A DNA stretch of 64,000 bases. It comes from Scedosporium boydii (taxonomy: Eukaryota > Ascomycota > Sordariomycetes > Microascales > Microascaceae). This document shows, piece after piece, positions 23,534-35,111 of the stretch. Both the position numbers and the translations under genes were made by a program. A model generated the notes under the pieces. That model saw only the letters and a program-made list of their open reading frames with translations. It did no database searches and had not been told where the DNA came from. Each line of letters opens with the position of its first letter. Within the stretch, counting starts at the first letter, position 1. The stretch lies in contig NJFT01000213.1 of NCBI GenBank assembly GCA_002221725.1, forward strand, positions 1 through 64,000, given 5' to 3'.

Positions 23534-25010
23534 GCAGACCCTAAATAGTACTAGAGAAACTTAACTACTTTACAGGCTTATTTAGTAGGAGAGTTAGGTA
23601 TATTATTACTAAGAGTTACTCTTATAGTACATATTTTAGTTACTCTCTATTATCTTTACAAATAGTATTATATATTTATCTCTATATCTTTAGATATCTT
23701 TCGAGAACGACTATTTCTAGTAGCAATGCCTTCGTCTCTAGGATCAATTAGATAGCGGGTTCGACTGTTGCGACGGTCCCTGGGCGTGTCCGCCTAGATA
23801 GTTCGACTACTATACTAGTACCGTAGATACTTATATTTCTTAATATATCTCTATATAATCTAAAGTCTCTTTTTTCTCCTTAAATTATATTTTCCCCCTA
23901 AACTAGCCGCTTATAGTAGTTAGGCTATAAGAATTAATATAATTATAATTAAAATAAAGTTAGAAAGGTAGGTAAAGTAAGAGGCGATAGTATATATTAT
24001 AAAAAGAAGTATAAATAATTTAATCTTTAATATTATCTTCCTTCTTATTAGTAGTTTAAGCTTAAGTTAAGTATCTAATATTTTATTATTTTATTTTAAG
24101 AAAAGACGCTCGACTTTTTTTTTCTAGTAGCTAGTATTTAAAAATAAGAATTAAATAATATTATAAATAATATATCTAGTTTAATTTAAAAAAGTAAGCT
24201 TTATATAAGGGTTCTACGAAGTAGTACTACTTAATAGAGGCTTATATATAGGAAGGTTTTAATAGAGAAGAAGAAGAGAAAAGGAGATTAATTAAAAAGG
24301 GGTTAGAAAAGATATATATATTAGTTGCTGTTACTGTAGTGCTGCCGTTCGGGGCGCCGGCTGGCCTGTGCCTAAACCGTTACTGTAGCACTAGTGTAGC
24401 GGCACCGGCGTAGCGGTCGGCTTAGGCTCTTGCCGAAGCTATATACGCGGCGCAGCCCGTTACAATTATATATAAACTTAAAACTTAAATAACTTTATAA
24501 TAATTAAACTATAAATAATAAGCTTAATATATAATATAATAATATAAATATAATTATATATTAAAGAAAACTAAACTATAATTTTTTTTTAATATTTAAT
24601 TTTAAAAAGTATTTTTTTAATATAAAAAAAAAGTATTACTAATATATTTTAGTTTATAATTACTTATAAAGTAAAAAGTAATATATTTAAAAAGTTAATT
24701 TTCTATAAAATTAGTTATATATTTTTTAATTATATAAGATCTTATATTATTTTAATTATAGTTAGTTTTAGTTTATATATAATTATATAAGATTTAAAAA
24801 TCTCTACTTTAACTATCTACTATATACTATCTTTTTATTAAATTTTAAGTTTATATTTTTTTTCTTACTAATAACTATAAAAAGAACTTATATATAAAAT
24901 TTTATTATTATTTATAAAGAGTTAGTAGAGATATAAACTTCTATAAATTGCTATTTTATATAGGAAAAGGGTGGCGAAAAGAGAGGTGGCGACAGAAGGG
25001 GGGTCTAACT
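23534..25010. repeat. Second AT-rich RIP block
   Basis: The CA/TG depletion is the same as in 1-16,560, with long A/T runs and no open frame. Two islands retain normal dinucleotides: about 23,700-23,815 and 24,329-24,464. It separates the decayed protease from the dipeptidase. I cannot assign the parent repeat. Confidence 0.85.
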
Positions 25011-25317
25011 TATAACGCTTAGCATCGGAAGCGTATTATATAAATCATTAGAGATTAAAATAAACTAGGGCTCAGATTCTCTAGGAAGTTAGTATTTGTA
25101 GAGTTCTGTCCTCGCCCAGGTTTGAATCCGACAAGGTTGGAGTAACCTCTTCCCCTAGAACGTTAGGTGCTATAGTAGGACCGGAGGCTATGTATGTAGC
25201 GATAGTTCTTAGCTGATAGATGGAAATTGTGCCCACAGCTACTGGCAGAACTGGCCAGCTGCCCGCGCATGGCGCTGAGAAAAAGGAATTTCCCCATCAT
25301 ACTATATTACGATATCT

Positions 25318-26340
25318 TTAGTTTAACGAGCTGCGACTATTTCCAATAATTTTCTCCAGATACCGGAGCCAGTTCTCCCCGAGAACCTTTCGTATTTTAT
25401 CCTCACTCCATCCCTTGCGCGCCATTGCAACCGCCAGCTCGGCTCTCTTAGCTAGAAGGCCTAGAGGCTTCACGACCTTCTGACTTCCCCATGGTGTCAG
25501 TTGTCGCGCGTAACCTTTATCCTTGTTGCACCAGACTAAGAATTCGCTGGGCCGTTCGTGACCCTCGCTGGCATCTGATCCAACGCCCACTAGGTCTTCA
25601 CCAATGAGCCCAATGACATAGTCCAGAGCGTTTACGTAGTCATCGATTGTGCTGTCGTTTCCCTTGGCCATGTGCGGGCCGAACTGGCTCAGCCCCACGA
25701 ACCCGCCTTTAGCACCGAGTGCCTTGATGAGATCGTCGCTCTTGTTCCGTGGGTGGTCCTTTAGACCGGCTGGCAGGATATGGCTAAAGCACGGCGGCTT
25801 GTCCTCGGGTGCATGTTCGATGACGTCGATCGAGGTTTGCGGACCTACGTGACTCAAATCGCACACGATACCGAGGCGTGCCATCTCATCGACAACCTCA
25901 CGGCCGAAGCCGGTGAGGCCGGAGTCGCGAAGTTCCAAGTATCCGGCGCCCGAGTAGTTTTGGGTATTGTACGTCAGCTGCATCTTGCGCACGCCGAGAT
26001 CGCGGAATACGCGGAGGTAGTCCAACTGGTCTTCGATGCCCGCTGTGTTTTGCCAGCTCAGTAGCACCGCCGTCTTCCCGGCGACCTTGGCGGCGCGGAT
26101 GTCCGCCACCGAGTGTGCCTGCATGATGAGGTCGGCATGCTCCTCAAACCATTTCTTCCACTGCACAACGTTGGCGATGGATTCCCGGAACCCCTCCCAG
26201 AGCCCGCACGTACACGAGACGCCGGTGAGACCACCCGCGCGCCATGATTCGAAAATTTCACGGGAAAAGTTGCAGATATTAAGACCGTCGAAGTGGATAG
26301 TGTTGGCGTACAGATCGCGGGCCTCGGATTCTGTGACCAT
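25318..26340 (-). CDS. Membrane dipeptidase-type metallopeptidase (M19 family)
   Basis: A 340-residue uninterrupted frame, close to the usual 330-400 aa of M19 renal/microsomal dipeptidase-like enzymes. These zinc enzymes hydrolyse dipeptides. Visible features are an HxD pair at the N-terminus (H16, D18 in IHFDG), the CDLSHVG block with a further metal His, FSH followed by a HPRN segment, and GVGSDASEGH near residue 260, all in the family order. There is no signal peptide or membrane helix, so a cytosolic enzyme is likely. GliJ of the gliotoxin pathway belongs to the same superfamily, so a role in secondary metabolism is possible. Divergent from it, 846 bp away, is a Dal5-type transporter, a family that includes dipeptide carriers. 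Dipeptide use is therefore the simplest reading. Confidence 0.85.
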   Translation of the reverse strand: MVTESEARDLYANTIHFDGLNICNFSREIFESWRAGGLTGVSCTCGLWEGFRESIANVVQWKKWFEEHADLIMQAHSVADIRAAKVAGKTAVLLSWQNTAGIEDQLDYLRVFRDLGVRKMQLTYNTQNYSGAGYLELRDSGLTGFGREVVDEMARLGIVCDLSHVGPQTSIDVIEHAPEDKPPCFSHILPAGLKDHPRNKSDDLIKALGAKGGFVGLSQFGPHMAKGNDSTIDDYVNALDYVIGLIGEDLVGVGSDASEGHERPSEFLVWCNKDKGYARQLTPWGSQKVVKPLGLLAKRAELAVAMARKGWSEDKIRKVLGENWLRYLEKIIGNSRSSLN

Positions 26341-27186
26341 GCTGATCGGTGAGGGGCCAACCGGCTGTGACGTTGTTGCATTAACTGTTAACTTGCTACG
26401 AGGTGAAAGCGAGGTCGAGAGTAAGCCTCGCCAAGCTAAAAATCATAAACAGTATTGTAACTATGCTTGGGTGGGCGAAGAAAACCTCCGAGGAATGAAA
26501 GATCCGGATAGCTTCGATGTTTTACTCGAAGATTTTTTTTCTTCTTCTTTTCTTTCCTTTTAGTCAACAGCAGTAACACCATTCATTCACGGTTACGCGG
26601 AATCTCCACACACACCTCAGGAAACCGGCAGTATCGTATGTCTCCTAGCGTCGGGTGCCCTCCGACAACCTATTCGCAATAGTAATCACTGAGCCTAACT
26701 TGCAAAAGTCCGCAAATGTGAGTAATCCTTCGGTCAAAGCGTCGGCCCCACCCCGACTTGGTTCCAAACTCCACTGCCAAATTTTACAACTCTACTTGAA
26801 TACAAGCCAAATTTCCCAGTGTTCTCTCTCCGAGTAAAGTCTCTCCTTTAGGTTCTAAGCAAACGTTCTCATCGATAGCGGCCCGCCTCGATGATGGCGT
26901 TATCGGCGAAACGGATAACGACAGTTGATGGTGGGAATGCGCAACTAGTAGTCGCGTCTATCTACTGGATTGATTTTATTTTCCATTTGTAGAATAAAGG
27001 CATGAGCATGCAAGGTTCTCGTCGTAAAGGTATTAGGAGGGCCTCAACTCGACTGTTTTATATAGTCCACTGTCTTTCTCTATGCATAGGGCCTCATGGT
27101 TTATCTTTTCAGACATATTTGTTTAACGAATATCCGTTCTACCTTGCTAGTCGTTCCTCCGCCGGCTCTCGAACAACTCGCGAAGG
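26341..27186. promoter_or_regulatory. Divergent promoter region, dipeptidase / transporter
   Basis: 846 bp between the divergent starts of the M19 dipeptidase (minus) and the Dal5-like transporter (plus). A T-rich pyrimidine tract lies at 26,527-26,563. I cannot assign specific factor sites. The layout suggests shared regulation. Confidence 0.4.
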
Positions 27187-28823
27187 ATGACTGCCCACGC
27201 GGACCCAGATCGGCCGTCGGACCCGCCCGTCTCGGCCGCAACCCAGAACACCCCCGCAGCCACCGCTACTAAAACGGCGGACACGGACAAAAAGGAGAAC
27301 GCCGATGCATATGTCACCTCCGATACCAACAGTCTGGCACAGACTCCACAGACTCTTACATTGCGCCAGAAGTTCCTTGCAGTCGTATGGGATTCTCTAG
27401 ACAAGAGCCCTGAGGAGCGAGCATTTGTTGCCAAGGCGGATTGGTGGATCTTGAGCTACTGCTGCATTTCGTATTTCGTCAAGTACCTGGATCAAACGAA
27501 TGTAAGTCTGCGTTTTAAGAATAATGTAGTGGGTACTAATAGCGGGAAGCTGACGACGATCACTGAAAGATCTCCAACGCCTATGTCTCAGGTATGCGAG
27601 AAGATCTTAAGCTTACCGGAAATGATCTTAACTACCTAACAACGTGGTGGAACGTCGGGTATATCCTCGGCCAGTTGCCTTCCCAGCTTGCCCTCACCCG
27701 GATCCGTCCGTCTGTCTGGTTGCCAACGCTTGAGCTCATCTGGAGCTTTATCGTGATGGGCATGGCCGGGGCGAAAAACGTCAAAACGTTGCACGCGTTG
27801 CGGTTCTTCACCGGCTTCCTCGAGGCCTCGGCGTATCCCGGTATCATGACGCTTTTAGGTAACTGGTACACGCCAAGCGAGTTAGGCAAGCGAGCCTGCA
27901 TCTTTCAGGCCTCTTCAAGCGCCGCCCAGATGTTCTCGGGATATCTACAGGCCGCTCTGTATAAGGGCATGGACGGCCGCGCAGGGCTCCGGGCCTGGCA
28001 GTGGCTCTTCATCTTTGATGGCATTATCGGCGTGCCTATCTGCCTCTACGGCTACTTCGCCATCCCTGACACGCCTACGGGATCGCGAGCCCGCTGGCTT
28101 AAGCCAAATGATCGCGCCATGGCCGTCGAGCGCATGAAGAAGTGCGGTCGAGAGCCCATGAAGAAACTCACGTGGCGCACCATACGCAACATTGTCACGA
28201 GCTGGCCCGTTTACCTCTTTTGCTCCATATTCATCGCCCATGTACTCGGTATTCGAATCTACAGCTACTTCAATCTCTGACTTAAAGCCACCCATCGCTA
28301 CACTACCGAGGAGGTCAACGTTATCCCGACTGCTGGGTATGCCTTGCAGATCTGTTTCGCTTTAACCTACGCTTGGACGTCTGATGCCATTGGCCGCCGA
28401 TGGCCGGTTATCATCGTGGCGTGCCTAGTAGCCATCATTGGAACGATTATTTTGTCTGTGTGGCCCGAGGATAACATCCCCGCCATGATGGCCGGGTGGC
28501 TCCTCACGTTTTGCGAGACTGGTGCTGGAGCGCTCATAATAACGTGGATTAACGAGATCTTGTCGCATTCCGCAGAAGAGCGCGCCCGCGTTATCGGCAT
28601 TGTCGAGACGCTCGCTTTCACTTTCCAGGCGTGGGTGCCGCTGTTCGTGTATAACACGGGCCAAGCACCGCATTTCCCGATCGGATATGAAATGGCCACT
28701 ATGTTCTTTGGTCTCGAAATTGTCTTGACACTGGTCATTTTGTATTGCGTGAAGAAGTGGCCACAGGGTAAAGGGGAGAGGGAGGAGGTCCGGGATTGGA
28801 ACAGGAATGGAGGTGTCGTTTGA
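27187..28823 (+). pseudogene. Dal5-type MFS transporter interrupted by one TGA
   Basis: Exon 1 is 27,187-27,501, the intron 27,502-27,569 (GTAAGT...AAAG), and exon 2 runs from 27,570. Together they would encode about 545 aa with an N-terminal hydrophilic tail and about 12 membrane segments. The DQTN, NYLTTWWNVGYILGQ-like and GIMTLLGNWY blocks are typical of the anion:cation symporter family (allantoate, nicotinate, dipeptides). A TGA at 28,278-28,280 interrupts the single frame just where the family has LWLK, so TGG to TGA is likely. The same frame continues open to the stop at 28,821. Without readthrough the product lacks the C-terminal third. It might be a very recent null allele or a sequence error; everything else looks intact. 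Confidence 0.8.
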
Positions 28824-29177
28824 TCGTTGCTCGAGAGAAAAAACCCTGTAATAGCAATAGAGCTAGCTATCTTAGGAGTGCTATCCTTTGCCTTGTCTTA
28901 CTTGCGATGGACATGCATTACAGCAATTTCGGTAAACTTTATTTAAGTATGAATCTTGAGCGTATTTGCGAGGTTTAGTGTCAATTTGTTTAAGCTGGTT
29001 ACGATCAGGTTCTGCAGCTCTCGAACGCCGATCGTGATGTGCAGGCTGGAAGTAAAGAAAGAAAAAAAGCTGAAGATGGCTTTAAAGTCATCTTAAATTA
29101 TCGGTTTGGGAAATTCTGTTGGGGGGTTCAGACTTCAAAGTGTAATAGGAACATCTTGCTACGCAGCTAATTTGAGG

Positions 29178-30880
29178 TTACAATGCTCCAAAATCTAAAT
29201 TCTTCTCCTGTTTCCAGGCTTTGAAGTCGAACCCCAATTCTTCCAGCCGCTTCACCTCTACCCGCTTAATCCCCAATTTTTGACTCGCCTCTTTAATAGC
29301 AGGAAACCGCTCCCGTACCCACGCCTTTTCCTCATCCCAGTACGGCGCTTCTCTTCCGTGCCCTTCTCTCTCTAAACCTTGTAAGGGGGCTGCTTTCGAG
29401 GACAGGTCGTGCAAGCGGTTGATATACGCCACGTCCCTCGGGTACCGTAGGTCATGCAAAGACGAGACGTCACAGTCCCGCTTTTGAATTTCCTGCTCTT
29501 CCCACATTGTCATCTCCTCTTTTGTCGGTAGCGCTAAGCGATTGGACCACCATCGGGCTAGAGTCGCGCTTTGTGCTTCCGCGATGGGAAATGGCACGAC
29601 ACGTTGTGGTACACCGAGGAACGCTAACGAGGGATCTGGGATAAATAACATGTGCTCAAATAGGTGCCTGAGTGTTCGCCCATCTTCTGTGACGTGAGGG
29701 GAGAGACCGAGTAGAAATGGGTATGAGTAGAAATACCCTGTACAGAAGATGATGGAGTCGATGCCGGACTCAGTGGTCCCATCCGAGAAGTGCACGATTT
29801 TATTCGCACTATCGCCAAACGATGAGATCTCGGGCTTAAAATGGATGGAGCTGGCTTCGTCATTGGACAAGGCATTGGGCGCCAAATTTGAGGACGGGAG
29901 TTTCTCTGAGACTAATACTCGAACGCCAGCCGAAGCGAGCTGGCGGCTAATATCCAGACCGGAGGCAGAATTACCAACTATAATGGTTTTCTGTTCGTTC
30001 CTCCGAGCAGGACATTAGTGGATCGTACAAAATCTTCCGTTTGTGTGCGGGTCGTATGTGGCACACGTCACATAAGTTCGGCAAGGTTGACTCACCTTTC
30101 CAGTATACTCATTTGGCCGCCTGTAAAATTTTGAATGTGTCACGGAACCTGGATACCGCGCACTGAATTCCCTGAGACCCGGGATATCAGGGACGAAAGG
30201 ATCGCTGTAGTGGCCCGTTGCCACAACCACGGCATCAAACGCCTCTGTGTGCACATGGCCGGTTTTCAAGTCGAGCGTTTCAAGGATCCACTGGGTTTGG
30301 TGGTTGTCCGAGGGCGGCCGCTTTTCTATTGAGATTACTTGAGTCTGGAATTGCACCTCTAGCCCCGGTAGGGTTCCGAGCTCCCTGCCGTAGTTGCGCA
30401 GATAGTCCTTAACTACCCGGTGTGCTGGGAAGAGTGAAGCCGTCGTTGGGAATGGCTCACCGAGAAAGTTCATAAGACTGTGTGGTATATTTGTCTCTAA
30501 CGCGTCGTAGATTGGCGACACAAACGAGACCTCGCCACTGCCACTGGTGGAGGGGCAGAGAGGCGTGTCTGGTTTGGGGCACGGTCCCAAGAGGGGCACA
30601 ACGAAGTCGACCTTAGTGGCAACGGTGTCTGGCCCGTAATTCCACAATCCCCTAGCCGACGCTCGCTGCTCGATGAGACGGATGCTAAACTTCTTCTCTG
30701 CTGCGAGATATCTAGCGGCGAGGGTGTACTGAGTTAATACTGGATTGCTTAGTGCTTGGGCGGGGGAAAAGGTTCAGAGGTTCAGAGATACTTAGCGGCG
30801 GTAAGGCCGGTCGCACCAGCACCAATTATGGCGACACGGTGGATGGAGAAGACTGAGGGTGCTGGCGTTGACGAAGACAT
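29178..30880 (-). CDS. Flavin-containing monooxygenase (FMO-like)
   Basis: My model has exons 30,792-30,880, 30,096-30,711 and 29,178-29,990, all splicing in phase, and gives 505 aa. Residues 20-25 form GAGATG, the FAD-binding GxGxxG after a beta strand. The FMO identity region (GSVTHSxxYR) lies just before the second intron. Residues 241-246 (GNSASG) form the NADPH-binding GxSxSG, and an ATG-like loop (VVVATGHY) precedes it. Class B FMOs oxygenate N or S atoms or perform Baeyer-Villiger reactions using NADPH and O2; the substrate is unknown. Its 3' end faces the transporter gene, and its 5' end is about 300 bp from a divergently transcribed Zn2Cys6 regulator. It may therefore be regulated by that neighbour. 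Confidence 0.88.
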
Positions 30881-31182
30881 GGATACCTAGATGCCCGAGA
30901 CAGGGGAGACGGGAGGGAGAAGAGGAAAGGCCTTTGACGCTTGATGACAAAACCCGGTGCTGAAAGCTCTTTTGTATTTTACGTACAACGTACAAACAAC
31001 AACCCGACCGTAGATATATGTGGGTGTCTCAGTCTGCTGATCTGGCTTAGACACGGGTAGTGTGTAGTCCATGTATTAACTGATGACGATGGTTTCTTTT
31101 TACTACCGAGGGTGTTTAGCTGGCTGATAAGAAATTGAGCACTTGAAGCATTCGAATGGTACGGTACGAGTAAACGCCCTAA
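30881..31182. promoter_or_regulatory. Divergent promoter, FMO / Zn2Cys6 regulator
   Basis: A 302-bp intergenic region between divergently transcribed genes. If the regulator actually starts at a later Met (about 31,348 or 31,540), the region is longer. No site is assigned with confidence. Confidence 0.4.
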
Positions 31183-33926
31183 TTGATCAAGTCATATTGC
31201 GTTCTACTGGAGCATGCATGGGTCCACCGCAGCTCCATGAACGGAGCCGCCAATTGCATCCACTTTTCCAAATCTTCCATGCGAATCAAATGTGTTGGCT
31301 GGTGCTATTCACGTCCTGATGTCGGCCATCATCCGACGCTAAAGTGTATGAAAATGCCCATCTTCGAGCACGCAATCGCTTGGGGATCCACGCCAGCACC
31401 CCACACCGGCATACAAACGAACACAAAACCGGCGTCGCCGACGATAACACCAGCCTCTCTCGTCCCCGCGCATGATCGGGAAGATTCCGATGCAATCCCC
31501 ACGGCCAAGGTCGGAGGACCGCCGACATACTCAGCGATAATGAACCACGATTCACCTCTCCCAGGCCTTAACTCAACAGGCTTGGATTTCGGTGTAATGA
31601 CGCCTACAAAGTCGCCCATTTCTAAGTTAGGTCACCAAAATGCCGCCAGGCTGGACGACCAACATGAGGAGAGCCCCCGCGATTGCGCCGTCTTTCCTAA
31701 CACAGCAGCGGCCATTCCTGTCCTATCGCATAGGAGTCCTCTCAGTTCCGTCAAAGACCTTCCTGCGTGCGACAGATGTCGCAAGTTCAAGAAGAAATGT
31801 AGCCGTACCTACCCCATTTGCACGCTGTGCGCCAACGCTGGCCAGCGATGTTCTTTCACAACCAATTTCCCTCCAAGACGGCTTCGTTACAGATTAGCCA
31901 GCTGGATGCTAGAATAGAATGGCTTTCGCGCTACATCAAGGAGAACGTTCCCGTCCGCCAGACTCAGATTGAAGATGTCGAATCGGGGTCGCTGATTGCG
32001 TCGCACCAAGGAGCCTCGATGCCCGCAGCATCTGCCCTTCGCAGCGGCATGCAGCAATGTGGCGGCCCAAATGCACTTAACACTTCGGACCCGAATGAAG
32101 GGGCCGGTTTCTCCACCTTGAATGGCCCGGGAGTTGACAGCATCCGAAGCCATAGGACGCTGGCATCCGCCTCGGCATATTGCCGTGACGGTGGTCGCGA
32201 ACCGCGCTCAACTCCTGACTATACCGTGCCGGTCCATGTTTCGGAGTCGGCGGGCTCACCGCCTGTCACGGAAATAAATGGGCGTGGCCCGCTGTCCGAC
32301 AACAACCCGCCCATGTACGATAGTCGCACATTAAGGTGTTTCGTGGATGCCTATTTCCGGAATGTACATCGAGCCTACCCGTTCATTGATCGCTCCCGAA
32401 TCCTTCGGGATTTGGCAGATGCAAGACACAACATGGTCAGCTCTCCGCAGTGGAGAAGAAGCACCGACACTACTACCCTCCTGTATCTTGTCCTGGCTAT
32501 CGGATGCACAACGCTTCAGCGCGCCGGCAGATACGTAGGCGCGTCTTTCGATGTTCCCTACTCGGGAATCGTTCACGAATGCCTAAGCAGCGCGGACACG
32601 GAATCAGTCCGGGTGCTAGTATTACTCGCCCTCCGCTCCCTCTTTGACCCCGGAGCTCTGTCCACGTGGGCTATTGTGGGACTGGCCGCTCGCCAGGCTG
32701 TTCTCCTGGGTCTCACCCGTCGAGCACCACAAGATGGGGGACTATCCTCAACCGAGATAGAACTGCAACATCGTCTCTTCTGGAGCATATATGTGCTGGA
32801 TAGAATGGTGTCTGTCTCCCTAGGTCTGCCCACGGCTCTCACAGACGAAAATATGGATGTCCCGTTACCCTCTTTGACTCCGGAAGAGTTTAATGCCTCG
32901 GCAGCGGAGCTTCCTAGCCTGTCTCATATGCTCCAGACCAGCCGACACGTGATCCAACTCCGTGAGATCGAAGACCGTATTCTCTCCCGTGTCCTCCTCC
33001 GCAAAAATGCCGATGTCGCGCAACTGCCGCTAGCCGATCGCATAACTCTTGCACATGAGATCCGCGGCGACATCGAGAACTGGTATAGCAACGGCTGTCT
33101 CGTCACGCCGCAGGAGACAGATAATATACCTATCCACAGCTCGATGACGTGGCTGAATGCCCGGTATTATCAGCTTCTTGTTCTGCTCTACTACCCATCT
33201 CGGTTCACCAGTTTCGGGCTGCTCGTACCTTGTACTAAACTGATCGAATTTGCGCAAAAACACATCCGAGCGACCTATACCCTATTTCAGAACCGCCAAT
33301 TGCCTTTGAACCGCATTACGCTTTACCGAATTTTCCCAGTGGCCCTGGTTTTGCTGTATGGGTTTATGGCTTGTGCTGAGGAAGGTCTCTGTTTCCCTGC
33401 CCGAGACGAGATTGCCACTCTTGTTGGGATACTGCAAGCGTTCCCCAACGGGGACTGGCTGCAGGCACGACGGGCGGCACAGTACTTGGCTCACTTCTTG
33501 AATATTGTCCCAAACTTCCCTATGACGGTGTCGGCCAGCATGAGCCAGGGAGCTTCAACGCATTTTGCATCCTCTATGTCCCCGGGCCCGCAAGTACCAA
33601 CGCTATCCGCGCCCTCCTCCAGTGCGGCCATGAAGGAGACGATGCGTGGCTCCATTCGGCCGATCGTATCATCATTCATCTCTCTAATGGAAGAGGTCCT
33701 CGGTAAATCATCCTGCTATTGCGTGCGAGATATCTTGGAGCAGCGGGAAACTGGAATTGGAGGGAGTGCCAGAGCCTCGATCCCAGCTGTTCACGAGCAC
33801 ATGCAGGTAGAGCTAGACGGCAGTGGAAATGCTTCTTTAGAATTCATACACGATCCTGCAAGCTTATCTGGATCTGATGTTCCATTCACGTATACTTGGG
33901 ATTCTCTTGAACTGAGCTTTTTGTAG
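31183..33926 (+). CDS. Zn2Cys6 transcription factor, apparent frameshift after the zinc cluster
   Basis: The first frame (31,183-31,917) carries a zinc binuclear cluster with six Cys (C-x2-C-x6-C-x6-C-x2-C-x6-C) at about 31,768-31,851, preceded by a long Pro/Ser-rich leader. The second frame (from about 31,850 to 33,926) carries a short coil (ISQLDARIEWL) and then a full fungal_trans domain: YFRNVHRAYPF, TTLLYLVLAIG, then RLFWSIYVLDR near 32,780. A change of frame between about 31,852 and 31,894 is needed to join them, and I see no GT..AG intron there. It is either a 1-nt sequence error, a recent disabling mutation, or a very unusual intron. The true start is probably one of the Mets at 31,348 or 31,540. 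The likely target is the adjacent FMO/transporter/dipeptidase group. Confidence 0.75.
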
Positions 33927-35111
33927 TTAGGCGAACCAATAAGATGGACTGACTTTAGGCTTGCAAATAGTCTCTCACGTTGGGGATGATGAACCCCTTC
34001 CTGTGGGAGGCGGCGGTTCGCCCCGCCTCCTATTCTGGGTAGTCCTCCTCTAGATGTTCTGGTTCACCGCCCCGGCAATAATAACAATTCTAACGATCCC
34101 GACAAAAACTAGGAAAAGAATTGTGAACAGACAGTTTCACGCACAGATTTAGACGTGTAGGATCTTTGCTCATACACCCGATGACAGAGCTGAAGTCTCC
34201 GCTTATGTATGTAAACACATGGAGGAAAGGACTCTCAACCAACCACGATGCTAAGTGTCATGCCGAAATCCGAGCTGCAATGCACCTTCAAATGCACCTA
34301 ATATTGACAGGCCTAGAGAAGAAGAAGCAGTGGTTTTTTTTTTTTTTTAACAAGTAGGGCGACGACCTATTGGCCACCGCCGTGACGGGGACGCAACGGC
34401 ACAGCGTGCTTGACTTGATCGGAGGCTGCCATGGCTCATATCAATTGTATAAACATAGGCAGGCTCGTCTGTGAGATGAAGCCGCCGGATCCAACATCTT
34501 CTGCCCCTAGACATGTGCAGTCTGAGTTAAGGCAGGTGTTTCCCATGGCGGATCTCCTACCGGGAAACTTGAGTTGAATGTGCCTGTATTAGCCCTACCG
34601 AAGTCTTTGTCAACTACAGACGGAACCAAGAGGCGCATAAAGTTAAAATAACATATGGGCTTTTAGTACCTACCCAAGCCTGAACAAAACGATTCAATTC
34701 TCAGCCGGCAAAACCTTAGGTGAGGACGCTGGAAGAACACGCACGAAAGACCCTGTCTGCAATTGCTTTGCCGCAACAGGGGAGAGATCCCGAACTATAC
34801 ATACAGTGATAAGACTAAGGCTATTAAAGAAGACCAAGTATTTGCAGGAGAGGCGGGCAAGCTTGTCATAAAAACTATGTAGTGTAAGTAACGCGCTACT
34901 ACTAACACGCCACCAGCTTAGTCCATAATTCCTTCTAAGACCCTCTCATTGGGGGCGTGGGGGGGGGGGGGAGGCCTAATATTCTAATCACAGCAGCACC
35001 CAATAATAGTGCGGTTCACAATCTCACGTCAAAGAATCTATGCTGCTCGTCGCGGTTTCGAATACACCTAGATGGGCTAGATGGGCTCACCACCACTCAT
35101 CCCTCGGCTAC
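33927..35111. other. Intergenic region, no gene seen
   Basis: About 1.2 kb between convergent genes. It contains a T-run (34,332-34,347) and a G-run near 34,959-34,971 within GGGGCGTGGGGGG. Only short chance ORFs are present. Confidence 0.5.
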
